The translations under genes were made by a program, and so were the position numbers. The notes under the pieces were generated by a model. That model was not told the origin of the DNA. It did not search any database and saw nothing but the letters and a program-made list of their open reading frames with translations. Below are positions 1 to 6,473 of a DNA stretch of 15,981 bases, one piece after another. This stretch comes from Actinomycetota bacterium (lineage in GTDB: Bacteria; Actinomycetota; Actinomycetes; S36-B12; UBA5976): assembly GCA_947447095.1 (NCBI GenBank), contig CANFIL010000016.1:1-15981 (forward strand), read 5' to 3'. Each line of letters starts with the position of its first letter. Position 1 is the stretch's first letter.

Positions 1-1967
1 GATTGCTGTATCGCCACTTGCCATACGAGCACTCGTATCCCCATTGCTGGCGTTGCCACACTGCGTTGATCTATTACGCGCAACCATCGTGGTACATCCG
101 CACCACTGCCATCAAAGACCAGCTCATCGCCCAGAATGAGGCCACTAACTGGTTCCCTGAAACCATTAAATGGGGTCGCTACGGCGACTGGCTGAACAAC
201 AACGTGGACTGGGCACTGTCCCGCAATCGCTATTGGGGAACACCGCTTCCGATCTGGCGCTGCGAAGAGGGACACCTCACCTGTGTCGGCGGTCGTCGCG
301 AACTGGCCGAACTTGCAGGTGATCATGCGCTGACCGTTGATCCTCACCGTCCTTATGTCGATGACGTGACATTCCCTTGTGCTGAATGTGGCGGCGAATC
401 ACGCCGAGTACCAGAAGTCATTGACTGCTGGTTTGATTCAGGCGCGATGCCATTCGCACAGCTGGGCTACCCGGAAGCAAATGTTGAATTATTTGAGGCT
501 GGCTACCCTGCCGATTTCATCTGTGAAGCAATCGATCAAACCCGTGGCTGGTTCTACACACTGATGGCCATTGGCACGCTCGTGTTCGATCAGTCCTCAT
601 ACAAGAACGTGCTGTGCCTAGGTCACATCCTTGATGAAGACGGCCGCAAGATGAGCAAGCATTTGGGTAACGTCTTGGAACCAATCCCACTCATGGACGA
701 GCACGGAGCAGACGCACTGCGTTGGTTCATGTTGGCCAGCGGAACGCCTTGGCAGGCACGTCGCGTTGGCCACGGCACGATCGCTGAAGTAGTCCGTAAG
801 ACTTTGTTGACCTACTGGAACACAGTGGCCTTCCAGAGCCTGTACGCACGCGCAGGTGAGTGGGATCCGGCAACGGCATCGTTGACTAACCTCACAGACC
901 TTGACCGTTGGGCTGTCTCACAAGCCGCGAGATTGGCACGCGATGTTGATCATGCTCTCGAACAGTTCGACACCCAACGTGCTGGACGTTTCATTGCCGA
1001 ATTCGTTGACGATTTGTCGAACTGGTACGTACGCCGTTCGCGCCGACGCTTCTGGGATGCCGATCATGCTGCATTGAGCACACTGCACCACTGCCTCAAG
1101 GTCGTTACCCAGGTCATGGCGCCTTTCACGCCATTCATCACCGAGCGCGTGTGGCAGGACTTGTTTGCTGGCAACGATGAGGCATCAGTGCACTTAAGCA
1201 CATGGCCAGCATGGTCAGACGCCGACATTGATGACACCTTGCGTGATCAGGTTGACCTGACTCGACGCATCGTGGAATTAGGACGTGCCGCACGTGCCAC
1301 CTCGGGCGTCAAGACCCGTCAACCACTTGGCCGTGCTCTGGTCGCTGCCGCAGGATGGGACAAGCTTCCCGATGGCTTGCAGGAACAGATTCGCGACGAA
1401 GTAAACGTGTTAGCCCTAGACAGCCTCGCTGGTACTGATGAATTAGTCGATGTTTCAGTGAAGGCAAACTTCAAAGCACTCGGCGCACGTTTCGGTAAGC
1501 GCACTCCGCTTGTTGCTAACGCAATCTCCGCATCAGATGCTCGCTCGCTCGTGGCCTCATTGCGAGATGGCGAAGCTCAAGTAGACGTCGAAGGTGCGAT
1601 GGAAACAATCGGACCGGATGACATCATCATCACCGAGATGCCACGTGAAGGTTGGACTGTTGCCTCTGCCGATGGTGAATCCCTTGCCCTCGATCTCACG
1701 CTGACGCAAGAACTCACCGAACAAGGTATCGCGCGCGATGTAACTCGTTTAATTCAAGATGCTCGTAAATCGAGTGGCTTTGACATCAGCGATCGCATCA
1801 GCGTTACGTGGCACAGTGGTTCGGATCAAACAATCGCAGCTGTAGTCGCACATAGCGTGCATATCGCCGAAGAGGTTCTCGCTACATCATGGACGCAAGC
1901 ACCAGTGACTGACTCGACAGTGGTCGACGAGGAACTTGATCTGGTGATTGCTATCAGCAAGAGCTAA
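1..1967 (+). CDS. ileS: Isoleucyl-tRNA synthetase, C-terminal part (5' end outside window)
   Basis: Charges tRNA-Ile with isoleucine in the cytoplasm. The reading frame is open from the first base (codons start at base 3), so the gene is cut by the window edge; about 655 residues remain of a protein usually slightly over 1000 long. Visible motifs in order: a CWRC zinc-like pair near the start, the catalytic-core stretch WALSRNRYWGTPLPIW, CAECGGE, DCWFDSG, and the class I signature KMSKH at bases 648-662, followed by GNVLEP. An anticodon-binding helical domain follows (roughly residues 290-450 of the fragment). The C-terminal extension contains KANFKALGARFGK, which is typical of the eukaryote-like type 2 enzymes and their DUF5915 tail. 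The HIGH motif and most of the editing domain lie outside the window. The gene ends in TAA, converges on divIVA and is closed by a strong hairpin. Confidence 0.97.
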   Translation, partial: LLYRHLPYEHSYPHCWRCHTALIYYAQPSWYIRTTAIKDQLIAQNEATNWFPETIKWGRYGDWLNNNVDWALSRNRYWGTPLPIWRCEEGHLTCVGGRRELAELAGDHALTVDPHRPYVDDVTFPCAECGGESRRVPEVIDCWFDSGAMPFAQLGYPEANVELFEAGYPADFICEAIDQTRGWFYTLMAIGTLVFDQSSYKNVLCLGHILDEDGRKMSKHLGNVLEPIPLMDEHGADALRWFMLASGTPWQARRVGHGTIAEVVRKTLLTYWNTVAFQSLYARAGEWDPATASLTNLTDLDRWAVSQAARLARDVDHALEQFDTQRAGRFIAEFVDDLSNWYVRRSRRRFWDADHAALSTLHHCLKVVTQVMAPFTPFITERVWQDLFAGNDEASVHLSTWPAWSDADIDDTLRDQVDLTRRIVELGRAARATSGVKTRQPLGRALVAAAGWDKLPDGLQEQIRDEVNVLALDSLAGTDELVDVSVKANFKALGARFGKRTPLVANAISASDARSLVASLRDGEAQVDVEGAMETIGPDDIIITEMPREGWTVASADGESLALDLTLTQELTEQGIARDVTRLIQDARKSSGFDISDRISVTWHSGSDQTIAAVVAHSVHIAEEVLATSWTQAPVTDSTVVDEELDLVIAISKS

Positions 1968-1974
1968 ATGGGAA

Positions 1975-2016
1975 ATACAGAAAGGGCCGGCGAACATTCG
2001 CCGGCCCTTTCTGTAT
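1975..2016. terminator. Bidirectional terminator between ileS and divIVA
   Basis: A nearly perfect 20-base-pair inverted repeat (1975-1994 with 1997-2016) around a CA centre, with the GC-rich core GGGCCGGCG. The arms end in AAAG/CTTTCTGTA, so each strand has a short T-rich run at the outer side of the stem. It fills most of the 55-base gap between the ileS stop (1965-1967) and the divIVA stop (2023-2025). The two genes converge, so one hairpin can end both transcripts. Confidence 0.92.
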
Positions 2017-2022
2017 AAGGAT

Positions 2023-2817
2023 CTACTGTTCCTGGTCGCTTGTGATTTCGCCACCAGCAAGGTTCTTAGTTTCGAGCTCGCGCAACTGACCTTCTAGGTA
2101 ACTACGAAGACGACTGCGGTATTCGCGCTCGTAGGCACGAAGTTCTTCAATCTTGCGCTCAAGGCTTGAACGTTGCATTTCGAATTCGCGAGTGATGTTC
2201 GCGACATTGGTCTTCGCTTCGCTCAAAAGTGATTCAGATTCGAAACGCGACTTGTTGCGTAGGTCTTCTGCTTCGATCCGTGCAGTCGCAACGTGCTCGT
2301 CAGCGGTGCGCTGTGCAAGTTCGAGGATGCGCACGGAAGCGGTACTCACATCGCCTGGCTCTGGAGTAGCAGCAACTGCGACAGGAGCGTTCTTGGCATC
2401 TTCTAGCTGTGCAGCCAGTGAGGCCTTCTCATCATTTGCAGCATTGAGTTCGTCGCGAAGTTGTGCAATCTGGCTGTTGAGTTGATCAACGACACCCTGA
2501 TCGGCACCTTCGGATGACACAGCAGCATTTGCCAATTCATTGGCACGTTCCTGCGCGCGGGAAACTTCGTCCTGCAAACGCGCAACAGTCGACTTGAGTT
2601 CAGCATTTTCTGATTCAAACTGCTCAAGGGATTCTCGGATTGACGCTGGAATTTCACCCTTAGTTGTCGCCGCAAGATCTGCATGGCTCTTGCTGAGCTC
2701 GGTGAGAGTGTCTTCAATCTCATCAAGGAACGAGTCAACCTCGTCTAGGTCATAGCCTTCTTTAAAACGCACAGCGGTAAACCGCTTGTTGCGGATATCT
2801 TCGGGCGTTAGTCCCAT
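2023..2817 (-). CDS. divIVA: DivIVA/Wag31 polar growth and septum-site protein
   Basis: A 264-residue coiled-coil scaffold that binds curved membrane at poles and septa and, in actinobacteria, directs tip growth and wall synthesis. The N-terminal domain (about residues 1-50) starts MGLTPEDIRNKRFTAVRF and continues with GYDLDEVDSFLDEIE, the standard DivIVA membrane-binding module and first coiled coil. An Ala/Glu-rich coiled coil spans roughly 60-145, and a short Ala/Val/Pro linker surrounds residue 150. A second long coiled coil (about 160-255) contains the conserved actinobacterial stretch EELRAYEREYRSRLRSYLEG. The ATG has an AAGGGG ribosome site (2824-2829) at 6 bases. A 103-base gap with a candidate promoter precedes it, so it may be transcribed on its own as well as from the upstream cluster. 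The N-terminus resembles Streptomyces DivIVA more than mycobacterial Wag31. Confidence 0.96.
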   Translation of the reverse strand: MGLTPEDIRNKRFTAVRFKEGYDLDEVDSFLDEIEDTLTELSKSHADLAATTKGEIPASIRESLEQFESENAELKSTVARLQDEVSRAQERANELANAAVSSEGADQGVVDQLNSQIAQLRDELNAANDEKASLAAQLEDAKNAPVAVAATPEPGDVSTASVRILELAQRTADEHVATARIEAEDLRNKSRFESESLLSEAKTNVANITREFEMQRSSLERKIEELRAYEREYRSRLRSYLEGQLRELETKNLAGGEITSDQEQ

Positions 2818-2863
2818 GATTATCCCCTTCGTAGTAACACGATTGTTTATTCCCCGTCCCCCT

Positions 2864-2892
2864 ACATTAGGGAGTTTTCACGATTTTGTGAA
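2864..2892 (-). promoter_or_regulatory. Candidate divIVA promoter
   Basis: On the minus strand TTCACA (2887-2892, five of six matches to TTGACA) stands 17 bases before TAATGT (2864-2869, fits the TANNNT pattern common in actinobacterial -10 boxes). Transcription would start near 2857, giving a leader of about 40 bases containing a G-rich run and then the AAGGGG ribosome site. The -35 element lies inside an imperfect inverted repeat (2872-2881 with 2888-2895). The prediction rests only on pattern matching. Confidence 0.45.
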
Positions 2893-2895
2893 CTC
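2872..2895. repeat. Imperfect inverted repeat upstream of divIVA
   Basis: GAG-TT-TTCAC (2872-2881) faces GTGAACTC (2888-2895): eight paired positions with a two-base bulge and a six-base centre. It sits between the yggT stop and the divIVA start and overlaps the candidate -35 box. No T-run follows on the minus strand, so an operator or weak hairpin is more likely than a terminator. It may be chance. Confidence 0.3.
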
Positions 2896-2920
2896 AAGGG
2901 GAAAAAGTGACTGCAGTGAC

Positions 2921-3205
2921 CTAGAGGCCAGACAAGATCATGCGGGCGACATAGATGCCGAGAAACAGCACTAAATACGACAAATCTAGGTACATCGTTC
3001 CGAGGCGAAGCGGTGGCAACACTCGACGCAGGACCCGAAGGGGTGGATCTGTGACTGAATAGAGGAATTCAGCCAATAGCAGCACGATTCCACTTGGTCG
3101 CCAGTCGCGGGCAAACATACGGATGTACTCGAACACCAAGCGTCCGATAAGAACCAGCGAATAGAGATTAAGCGCAGCATCAAGAATGCTTGCGACACTA
3201 GACAT
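2921..3205 (-). CDS. yggT: YggT family small membrane protein
   Basis: A 94-residue protein with the YGGT domain: a first hydrophobic helix (about residues 4-26, containing LYSLVLIGRLVFEYI), a loop with FARDWRPSG, then LLAEFLYSVTDPPLRVLRRVLPP and a C-terminal hydrophobic helix (about 70-92). The TDPPLRVLRRVLPP segment is the family hallmark. Family members are inner-membrane proteins of uncertain role, linked to osmotic stress tolerance or thylakoid/division phenotypes in other groups; no reaction is known. It starts 5 bases after the sepF stop with no strong ribosome site, suggesting translation coupled to sepF. The length is normal for the family. The same sepF-yggT-divIVA order is conserved across actinobacteria, which supports a division-related role by context only. 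Confidence 0.93.
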   Translation of the reverse strand: MSSVASILDAALNLYSLVLIGRLVFEYIRMFARDWRPSGIVLLLAEFLYSVTDPPLRVLRRVLPPLRLGTMYLDLSYLVLFLGIYVARMILSGL

Positions 3206-3210
3206 GGAAA

Positions 3211-3702
3211 TTAGCTCTGGTTAAAGAACGGGTCTTCGCGCAGTTGTGCGCGTGCAGCAGCACCAATGTCAACGTTGGCAGGTGACAACAGGAATACGCC
3301 ACGTGTCACGCGCTCAAGGCTGCCATGCAAACCAAGTGCAAGACCGGCTGAGAAGTCAACGATTCGACGGGCATCTGAATCATCCATTTCAGAAAGATTC
3401 ATGATGACAGGGGTGCCAGCGCGAAAATCTTCACCAATGCGACGTGCGTCATTGAAAGTGCGTGGATGGATTGTGGTGATGCGGTAGACCTCGCCCATTG
3501 CTGGAGCTGGTGCAGCAGCGACTGGAGCAACATACGGACGTGGCGCGGCCGCAGCAGGCGCGGTGTAGGCAGGAGCGGCTGCAACAGGAGCCGGCTGAGT
3601 GTAAACAGCTTCGGTGTTGTACGTGTCGTACTCTTCGACTGCATAAGCCTCTTCGTCGACGAGACCGAGGTATGCAGCCATCTTGCGCACAGCGTTTGCC
3701 AT
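3211..3702 (-). CDS. sepF: SepF, FtsZ membrane anchor
   Basis: Cell division protein that tethers FtsZ to the membrane; essential in several actinobacteria, which lack FtsA. The 163-residue protein has the expected three parts: an N-terminal amphipathic helix with MANAVRKMAAYLGLVDEE; a flexible linker (about residues 30-68) made mostly of Ala and Pro with Tyr and Val; and the globular SepF domain (about 70-155) with the stretches ITTIHPRTFNDARRIGEDF, TPVIMNLSEMDD and VFLLSPANVDI. It ends FFNQS. The ATG has a strong AAGGAG site (3709-3714) at 6 bases, which supports this start over the internal Met at residue 8. It follows yggS after 49 bases. The FtsZ partner in this window carries the C-terminal peptide to which SepF is known to bind in relatives. 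Confidence 0.96.
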   Translation of the reverse strand: MANAVRKMAAYLGLVDEEAYAVEEYDTYNTEAVYTQPAPVAAAPAYTAPAAAAPRPYVAPVAAAPAPAMGEVYRITTIHPRTFNDARRIGEDFRAGTPVIMNLSEMDDSDARRIVDFSAGLALGLHGSLERVTRGVFLLSPANVDIGAAARAQLREDPFFNQS

Positions 3703-3751
3703 CGTAAGCTCCTTGCGGGAAATCTATATAGGGAAGTTATTAAGTAAGACG
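3703..3751 (-). promoter_or_regulatory. sepF leader with ribosome binding site
   Basis: The 49-base gap between yggS and sepF is AT-rich on its yggS side (contains TATATA, 3725-3730) and carries a strong AAGGAG ribosome site at 3709-3714. TATATA could serve as a -10 box, but I find no acceptable -35 at 16-18 bases, so only the ribosome site is well supported. Confidence 0.4.
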
Positions 3752-4444
3752 TTACCCAACAACAGTGCGGGAACCGAGGATCGTTGAGCCTATTCGTAGG
3801 TGTGTCGCGCCGTATTTCAAGGCAGTTGGGTAGTCCTCGCTCATTCCCGCAGAGATCCAAGTGGCCGTCGCGAAGTGATTTTGCACTTCACGCGAGACTT
3901 CCTGGAGAAGTGCAAAAGCCGGGCCTGGGTCTTGATCTAAAGGCGCAACGCCCATGACCCCACGTAATTCCAGCCCGCTGCAGGCGCCTATCTGAGTCGC
4001 TAACGTCATGACATCAGCTGGCAAACAACCGCCACGGTGCTCGGGGGCATCTGGATCAAGATTGACTTGAATTAAACACTTCAGGGGCTGCTCCCGCTGA
4101 GAAGTTGCCTTGTCTAAAGCAGCGACGAGGTCAGGGCGATCAACACTGTGTACGACATCGGCCCATGCGGCAACACTCTTAGCTTTATTTGTTTGAAGTT
4201 GGCCGATTGCATGCCACGTGAACTGTGCCGAACATTCATCGTGCTTGACCTTGGCTTCTTGATCGCGATTCTCACCCACATCAGTGACACCTAAATCGCC
4301 AAGGATTTCCATGTCGCTTGTTGGTTTCGTCTTCGTCACAACAATCAGGGTTGGCAGATCTCGTCCAAGGTCTGCACAACGTTGCGCAATAGCCGCTTGA
4401 ACATCATTCAAATTTGCACTGAGTTCTTCCCGACGATTCATCAT
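3752..4444 (-). CDS. yggS: YggS/PLPBP family pyridoxal phosphate-binding protein
   Basis: A 230-residue single-domain TIM-barrel protein of the PROSC/YggS family, which binds pyridoxal 5'-phosphate and helps keep vitamin B6 and amino acid pools in balance; it has no established catalytic reaction. Family signs: LIVVTKTKP with the PLP-binding lysine at residue 38, GENRDQEAKVK, WHAIGQLQTNKAK, the barrel strand CLIQVNLDPD, GLELRGVMGVAP, the phosphate-binding stretch SAGMSEDYPTAL and the final LRIGSTILGSR. Length is normal. The start ATG overlaps the pgeF stop by 4 bases (ATGA), and a second Met follows immediately, so the exact first residue is uncertain by one. Its place between pgeF and sepF is conserved in actinobacteria. 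Link to division is by neighbourhood only. Confidence 0.95.
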   Translation of the reverse strand: MMNRREELSANLNDVQAAIAQRCADLGRDLPTLIVVTKTKPTSDMEILGDLGVTDVGENRDQEAKVKHDECSAQFTWHAIGQLQTNKAKSVAAWADVVHSVDRPDLVAALDKATSQREQPLKCLIQVNLDPDAPEHRGGCLPADVMTLATQIGACSGLELRGVMGVAPLDQDPGPAFALLQEVSREVQNHFATATWISAGMSEDYPTALKYGATHLRIGSTILGSRTVVG

Positions 4445-5154
4445 GCACCTGCCTTTGCAACAATCAAACCACCGCGACCAGTCGGCTGCCCGTTCGCGCG
4501 ACGGTAAGAAAAAAACCTGTCATCTTCGAAAGTGCAAGAATCAATGACTTCTGCTGAAATGCTTAGTTCATCGAACTGCGCCCACACACCAGCCTGTAGA
4601 TCTAAGTGTCGTTCGTCGTAGATTGCTTCGGGGCAGGTTTCGATGAACATCTCAACACGCTCAATCGGAACTTGGTAACACTTCGGGCAAATTGATGGTC
4701 CGACGACAGCCTTTATATTGGCGAACTGCGCACCGAGCTTGACCATCGTTTCAACAGTAGCTCGAGCAACGTTGTCATGGACGCCTTTCCAGCCGGCATG
4801 CATAACTGCAATGACTCCCGAATCACTATCAACGAGAGCGGCAGTCAAACAGTCAGCAGATAAAGCAAGTAGCCCTAACCCAGATTGAGTGGTTACCAAA
4901 CCATCGCCCGGTTCGCAGGCACTTCCATCTGAGACCACATGAACCACATTTGAATGAGATGCATTCATTACGGCAACAGCCGTGGCATTAACGTAACTGG
5001 CTGCGATGCCGAGATTGAGAGCAACATGCCCTGAATCGTCGCCAACGTAGGCCGCAAGATTCATCGATTCGAAAGCCCCCGCGCTCGTTCCGCCGAGTCG
5101 ATCAATGACTGCAATCTGTACGTCACCGATTATTCGGTGACCGAATTGGCTCAC
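4441..5154 (-). CDS. pgeF: PgeF/YfiH multicopper-type (laccase domain) peptidoglycan editing factor
   Basis: A 237-residue protein of the YfiH/YlmD/LACC1 family. In E. coli this factor prevents wrong incorporation of L-serine at position 1 of the stem peptide; relatives also show purine nucleoside activities, so the older label polyphenol oxidase should be used with care. Visible motifs: MNLAAYVGDD, the first metal ligand His67 in NASHSN, LSADCLTA with Cys102, VMHAGWKG with His119, GPSICPKCYQV and the ending FFSYRRANGQPTGR. His-Cys-His is the zinc/copper site known for the family. The start is GTG, overlapping the ftsZ stop by 4 bases (GTGA) without a visible ribosome site, so it probably depends on ribosomes finishing ftsZ. 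Position directly after ftsZ is the common actinobacterial arrangement. Confidence 0.94.
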   Translation of the reverse strand: MSQFGHRIIGDVQIAVIDRLGGTSAGAFESMNLAAYVGDDSGHVALNLGIAASYVNATAVAVMNASHSNVVHVVSDGSACEPGDGLVTTQSGLGLLALSADCLTAALVDSDSGVIAVMHAGWKGVHDNVARATVETMVKLGAQFANIKAVVGPSICPKCYQVPIERVEMFIETCPEAIYDERHLDLQAGVWAQFDELSISAEVIDSCTFEDDRFFSYRRANGQPTGRGGLIVAKAGA

Positions 5155-6353
5155 CGCAAAAAGTCAGGGATGTCGATTTCGCCATCGCCAGCAGTTTGCG
5201 AGGTGGCATCGTCATCTGCGTCGTCTTGACCAAAGATGGTGCCAAGAATGTCTTCGCCCTCATCTTCATGTGCAGCAAAACTTGGCGCACCAGGAATGAC
5301 AGCTGCTTCGCCGTCTTTGGCTAACGCTCCGGCTACTGCAGCAGCAATGGGAGTCTCTTCAATGGCGTGCTTCGAGTAAGCCGACGATCCACGATTAGAC
5401 GGTGGCGCTCCACCATCAAAACCAGCAGCGATAACGGTGATCTTGACTTGATCACCTTGGGTGTCGTCGATAGTTGTACCGAAGATGATGTTGGCATCTG
5501 GGTGAACTGCGTTCTGAACCATTCGGGCGGCTTCGCTAACTTCGAACAAGCCAAGGTCACTCGCACCAGAAATCGACATCAGCACACCGCGAGCACCTTC
5601 AATGCTGGCTTCAAGCAGCGGGCTCGAGATCGCTTGACGTGCTGCTTCAATTGCGCGATCAGAACCGCGAGCCGAACCAATACCCATCAATGCTGAGCCT
5701 GCATCCTTCATGACGCTGCGCACATCGGCATAGTCAAGGTTGATCAGACCAGGTGTCGTAATCAAATCTGTGATGCCGCTAACGCCCTGGAAAAGTACCG
5801 AGTCAGCATGACGGAATGCATCCATAACGCTGATGCCATTGTCTTCAAGTTCAAGCAGGCGATCATTCGGAATGACGATCAACGTATCGACTTCACTACG
5901 CAATGCTTCGACACCGGTATCGGCCTGTGTCGAACGACGCTTGCCTTCGAAACTAAATGGACGCGTCACAACACCAATGGTCAATGCGCCGATTTCACGA
6001 GAAATTCTGGCAACAACTGGCGCGCCACCTGTTCCGGTTCCGCCACCTTCGCCAGCGGTGATGAACACCATGTCGGCACCCTTAAGAACTTCTTCAATTT
6101 CTTCACGGTGATCTTCAGCAGCGCCGCGACCAACTTCAGGATCAGCGCCGGCGCCGAGTCCACGTGTGAGGTTGCGACCAATGTCGAGCTTGACATCAGC
6201 ATCACTCATCAAAAGGTTTTGGGCATCCGTATTGATTGCAACGAACTCAACACCTTTGAGGCCGACTTCAATCATTCGATTAATAGCGTTTACGCCACCG
6301 CCGCCAATACCGACAACTTTGATAACAGCAAGATAGTTCTGTGGGGCAGCCAT
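5151..6353 (-). CDS. ftsZ: Cell division GTPase FtsZ
   Basis: Tubulin-like GTPase that polymerises into the division ring. I start it at the ATG at 6351-6353, giving 400 residues beginning MAAPQNYLAVIKVVGIGGGG, the standard actinobacterial N-terminus with a GAAAGG ribosome site 8 bases upstream. A GTG 24 bases further up would add eight uncharacteristic residues. Motifs with this numbering: GIGGGGVN (15-22), the tubulin signature GGGTGTGG (103-110), the T7 loop NLDYADV with Asp207 and Asp210 that completes the active site of the neighbouring subunit, and RGSDRAIEAARQAISSPLLE. A variable acidic linker (about 310-390) follows and ends in DIPDFLR (394-400), the peptide bound by SepF and FtsW in relatives. 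All catalytic residues are present. A 120-base gap with repeats lies upstream; pgeF overlaps the stop. Confidence 0.98.
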   Translation of the reverse strand: MAAPQNYLAVIKVVGIGGGGVNAINRMIEVGLKGVEFVAINTDAQNLLMSDADVKLDIGRNLTRGLGAGADPEVGRGAAEDHREEIEEVLKGADMVFITAGEGGGTGTGGAPVVARISREIGALTIGVVTRPFSFEGKRRSTQADTGVEALRSEVDTLIVIPNDRLLELEDNGISVMDAFRHADSVLFQGVSGITDLITTPGLINLDYADVRSVMKDAGSALMGIGSARGSDRAIEAARQAISSPLLEASIEGARGVLMSISGASDLGLFEVSEAARMVQNAVHPDANIIFGTTIDDTQGDQVKITVIAAGFDGGAPPSNRGSSAYSKHAIEETPIAAAVAGALAKDGEAAVIPGAPSFAAHEDEGEDILGTIFGQDDADDDATSQTAGDGEIDIPDFLR

Positions 6354-6361
6354 CTGATAAA

Positions 6362-6367
6362 CCTTTC
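6362..6367 (-). promoter_or_regulatory. Ribosome binding site of ftsZ (decides the start)
   Basis: GAAAGG on the minus strand lies 8 bases before the ATG at 6351-6353. It fits that ATG and lies downstream of the alternative GTG at 6375-6377, so it supports the 400-residue form. Confidence 0.75.
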
Positions 6368-6375
6368 GCGTGTGC

Positions 6376-6430
6376 ACAACCTAAACCTCAACTTGAGGTT
6401 TATAGTTATGTCAACCTGTAACAACCTAAA
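6376..6430. repeat. Direct repeat flanking the ftsZ palindrome
   Basis: ACAACCTAAA occurs exactly at 6376-6385 and 6421-6430 on the plus strand, 45 bases apart. A partial copy, TCAACCTGTA, lies at 6411-6420. The first copy overlaps the left edge of the palindrome. The spacing is a little over four helical turns, so two bound proteins could face the same side of the DNA. Confidence 0.55.
6382..6402. repeat. 21-base inverted repeat upstream of ftsZ
   Basis: TAAACCTCAA (6382-6391) and its exact reverse complement TTGAGGTTTA (6393-6402) around a single central C. Ten matched pairs with a one-base centre fit a dimeric repressor site, or a small hairpin of about eight pairs in the leader. No T-run follows on the minus strand, so it is not an obvious terminator. 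Confidence 0.75.
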
Positions 6431-6473
6431 GGTATTGCGCAGTAGTAAAAATGCGTGGATAACACGCCGAGGA

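Larger units (their letters stand above)
6354..6473 (-). promoter_or_regulatory. ftsQ-ftsZ intergenic regulatory region
   Basis: This is the largest gap in the minus-strand cluster. On the minus strand it contains, in order: a DnaA box-like TTATCCACG (6454-6462), TTTAGGTTGT (6421-6430), a TTGACA hexamer (6409-6414), TATAAA (6399-6404), a 21-base odd-centred palindrome (6382-6402), a second TTTAGGTTGT (6376-6385), a second DnaA box-like TTGTGCACA (6371-6379) and the ribosome site. TTGACA and TATAAA are only 4 bases apart, so they cannot belong to one promoter. TATAAA is the better -10 candidate, with a poor -35; it would put the start of transcription inside the palindrome. An ftsZ promoter here agrees with what is known in other actinobacteria, but its exact position is unresolved. 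Confidence 0.55.

Noticed and set aside
3721..3735. TATATA upstream of sepF as a firm promoter
   Set aside because: No acceptable -35 hexamer at 16-18 bases; an AT-rich spot alone is too weak.
6354..6377. Longer FtsZ starting at a GTG (6375-6377)
   Set aside because: The added eight residues do not resemble any FtsZ N-terminus I know, and the GAAAGG ribosome site lies downstream of that GTG and fits the ATG at 6351-6353.
6399..6414. TTGACA and TATAAA upstream of ftsZ as one promoter
   Set aside because: They are only 4 bases apart, far too close for a sigma-70 promoter; at the proper distance from TTGACA there is no good -10 hexamer.
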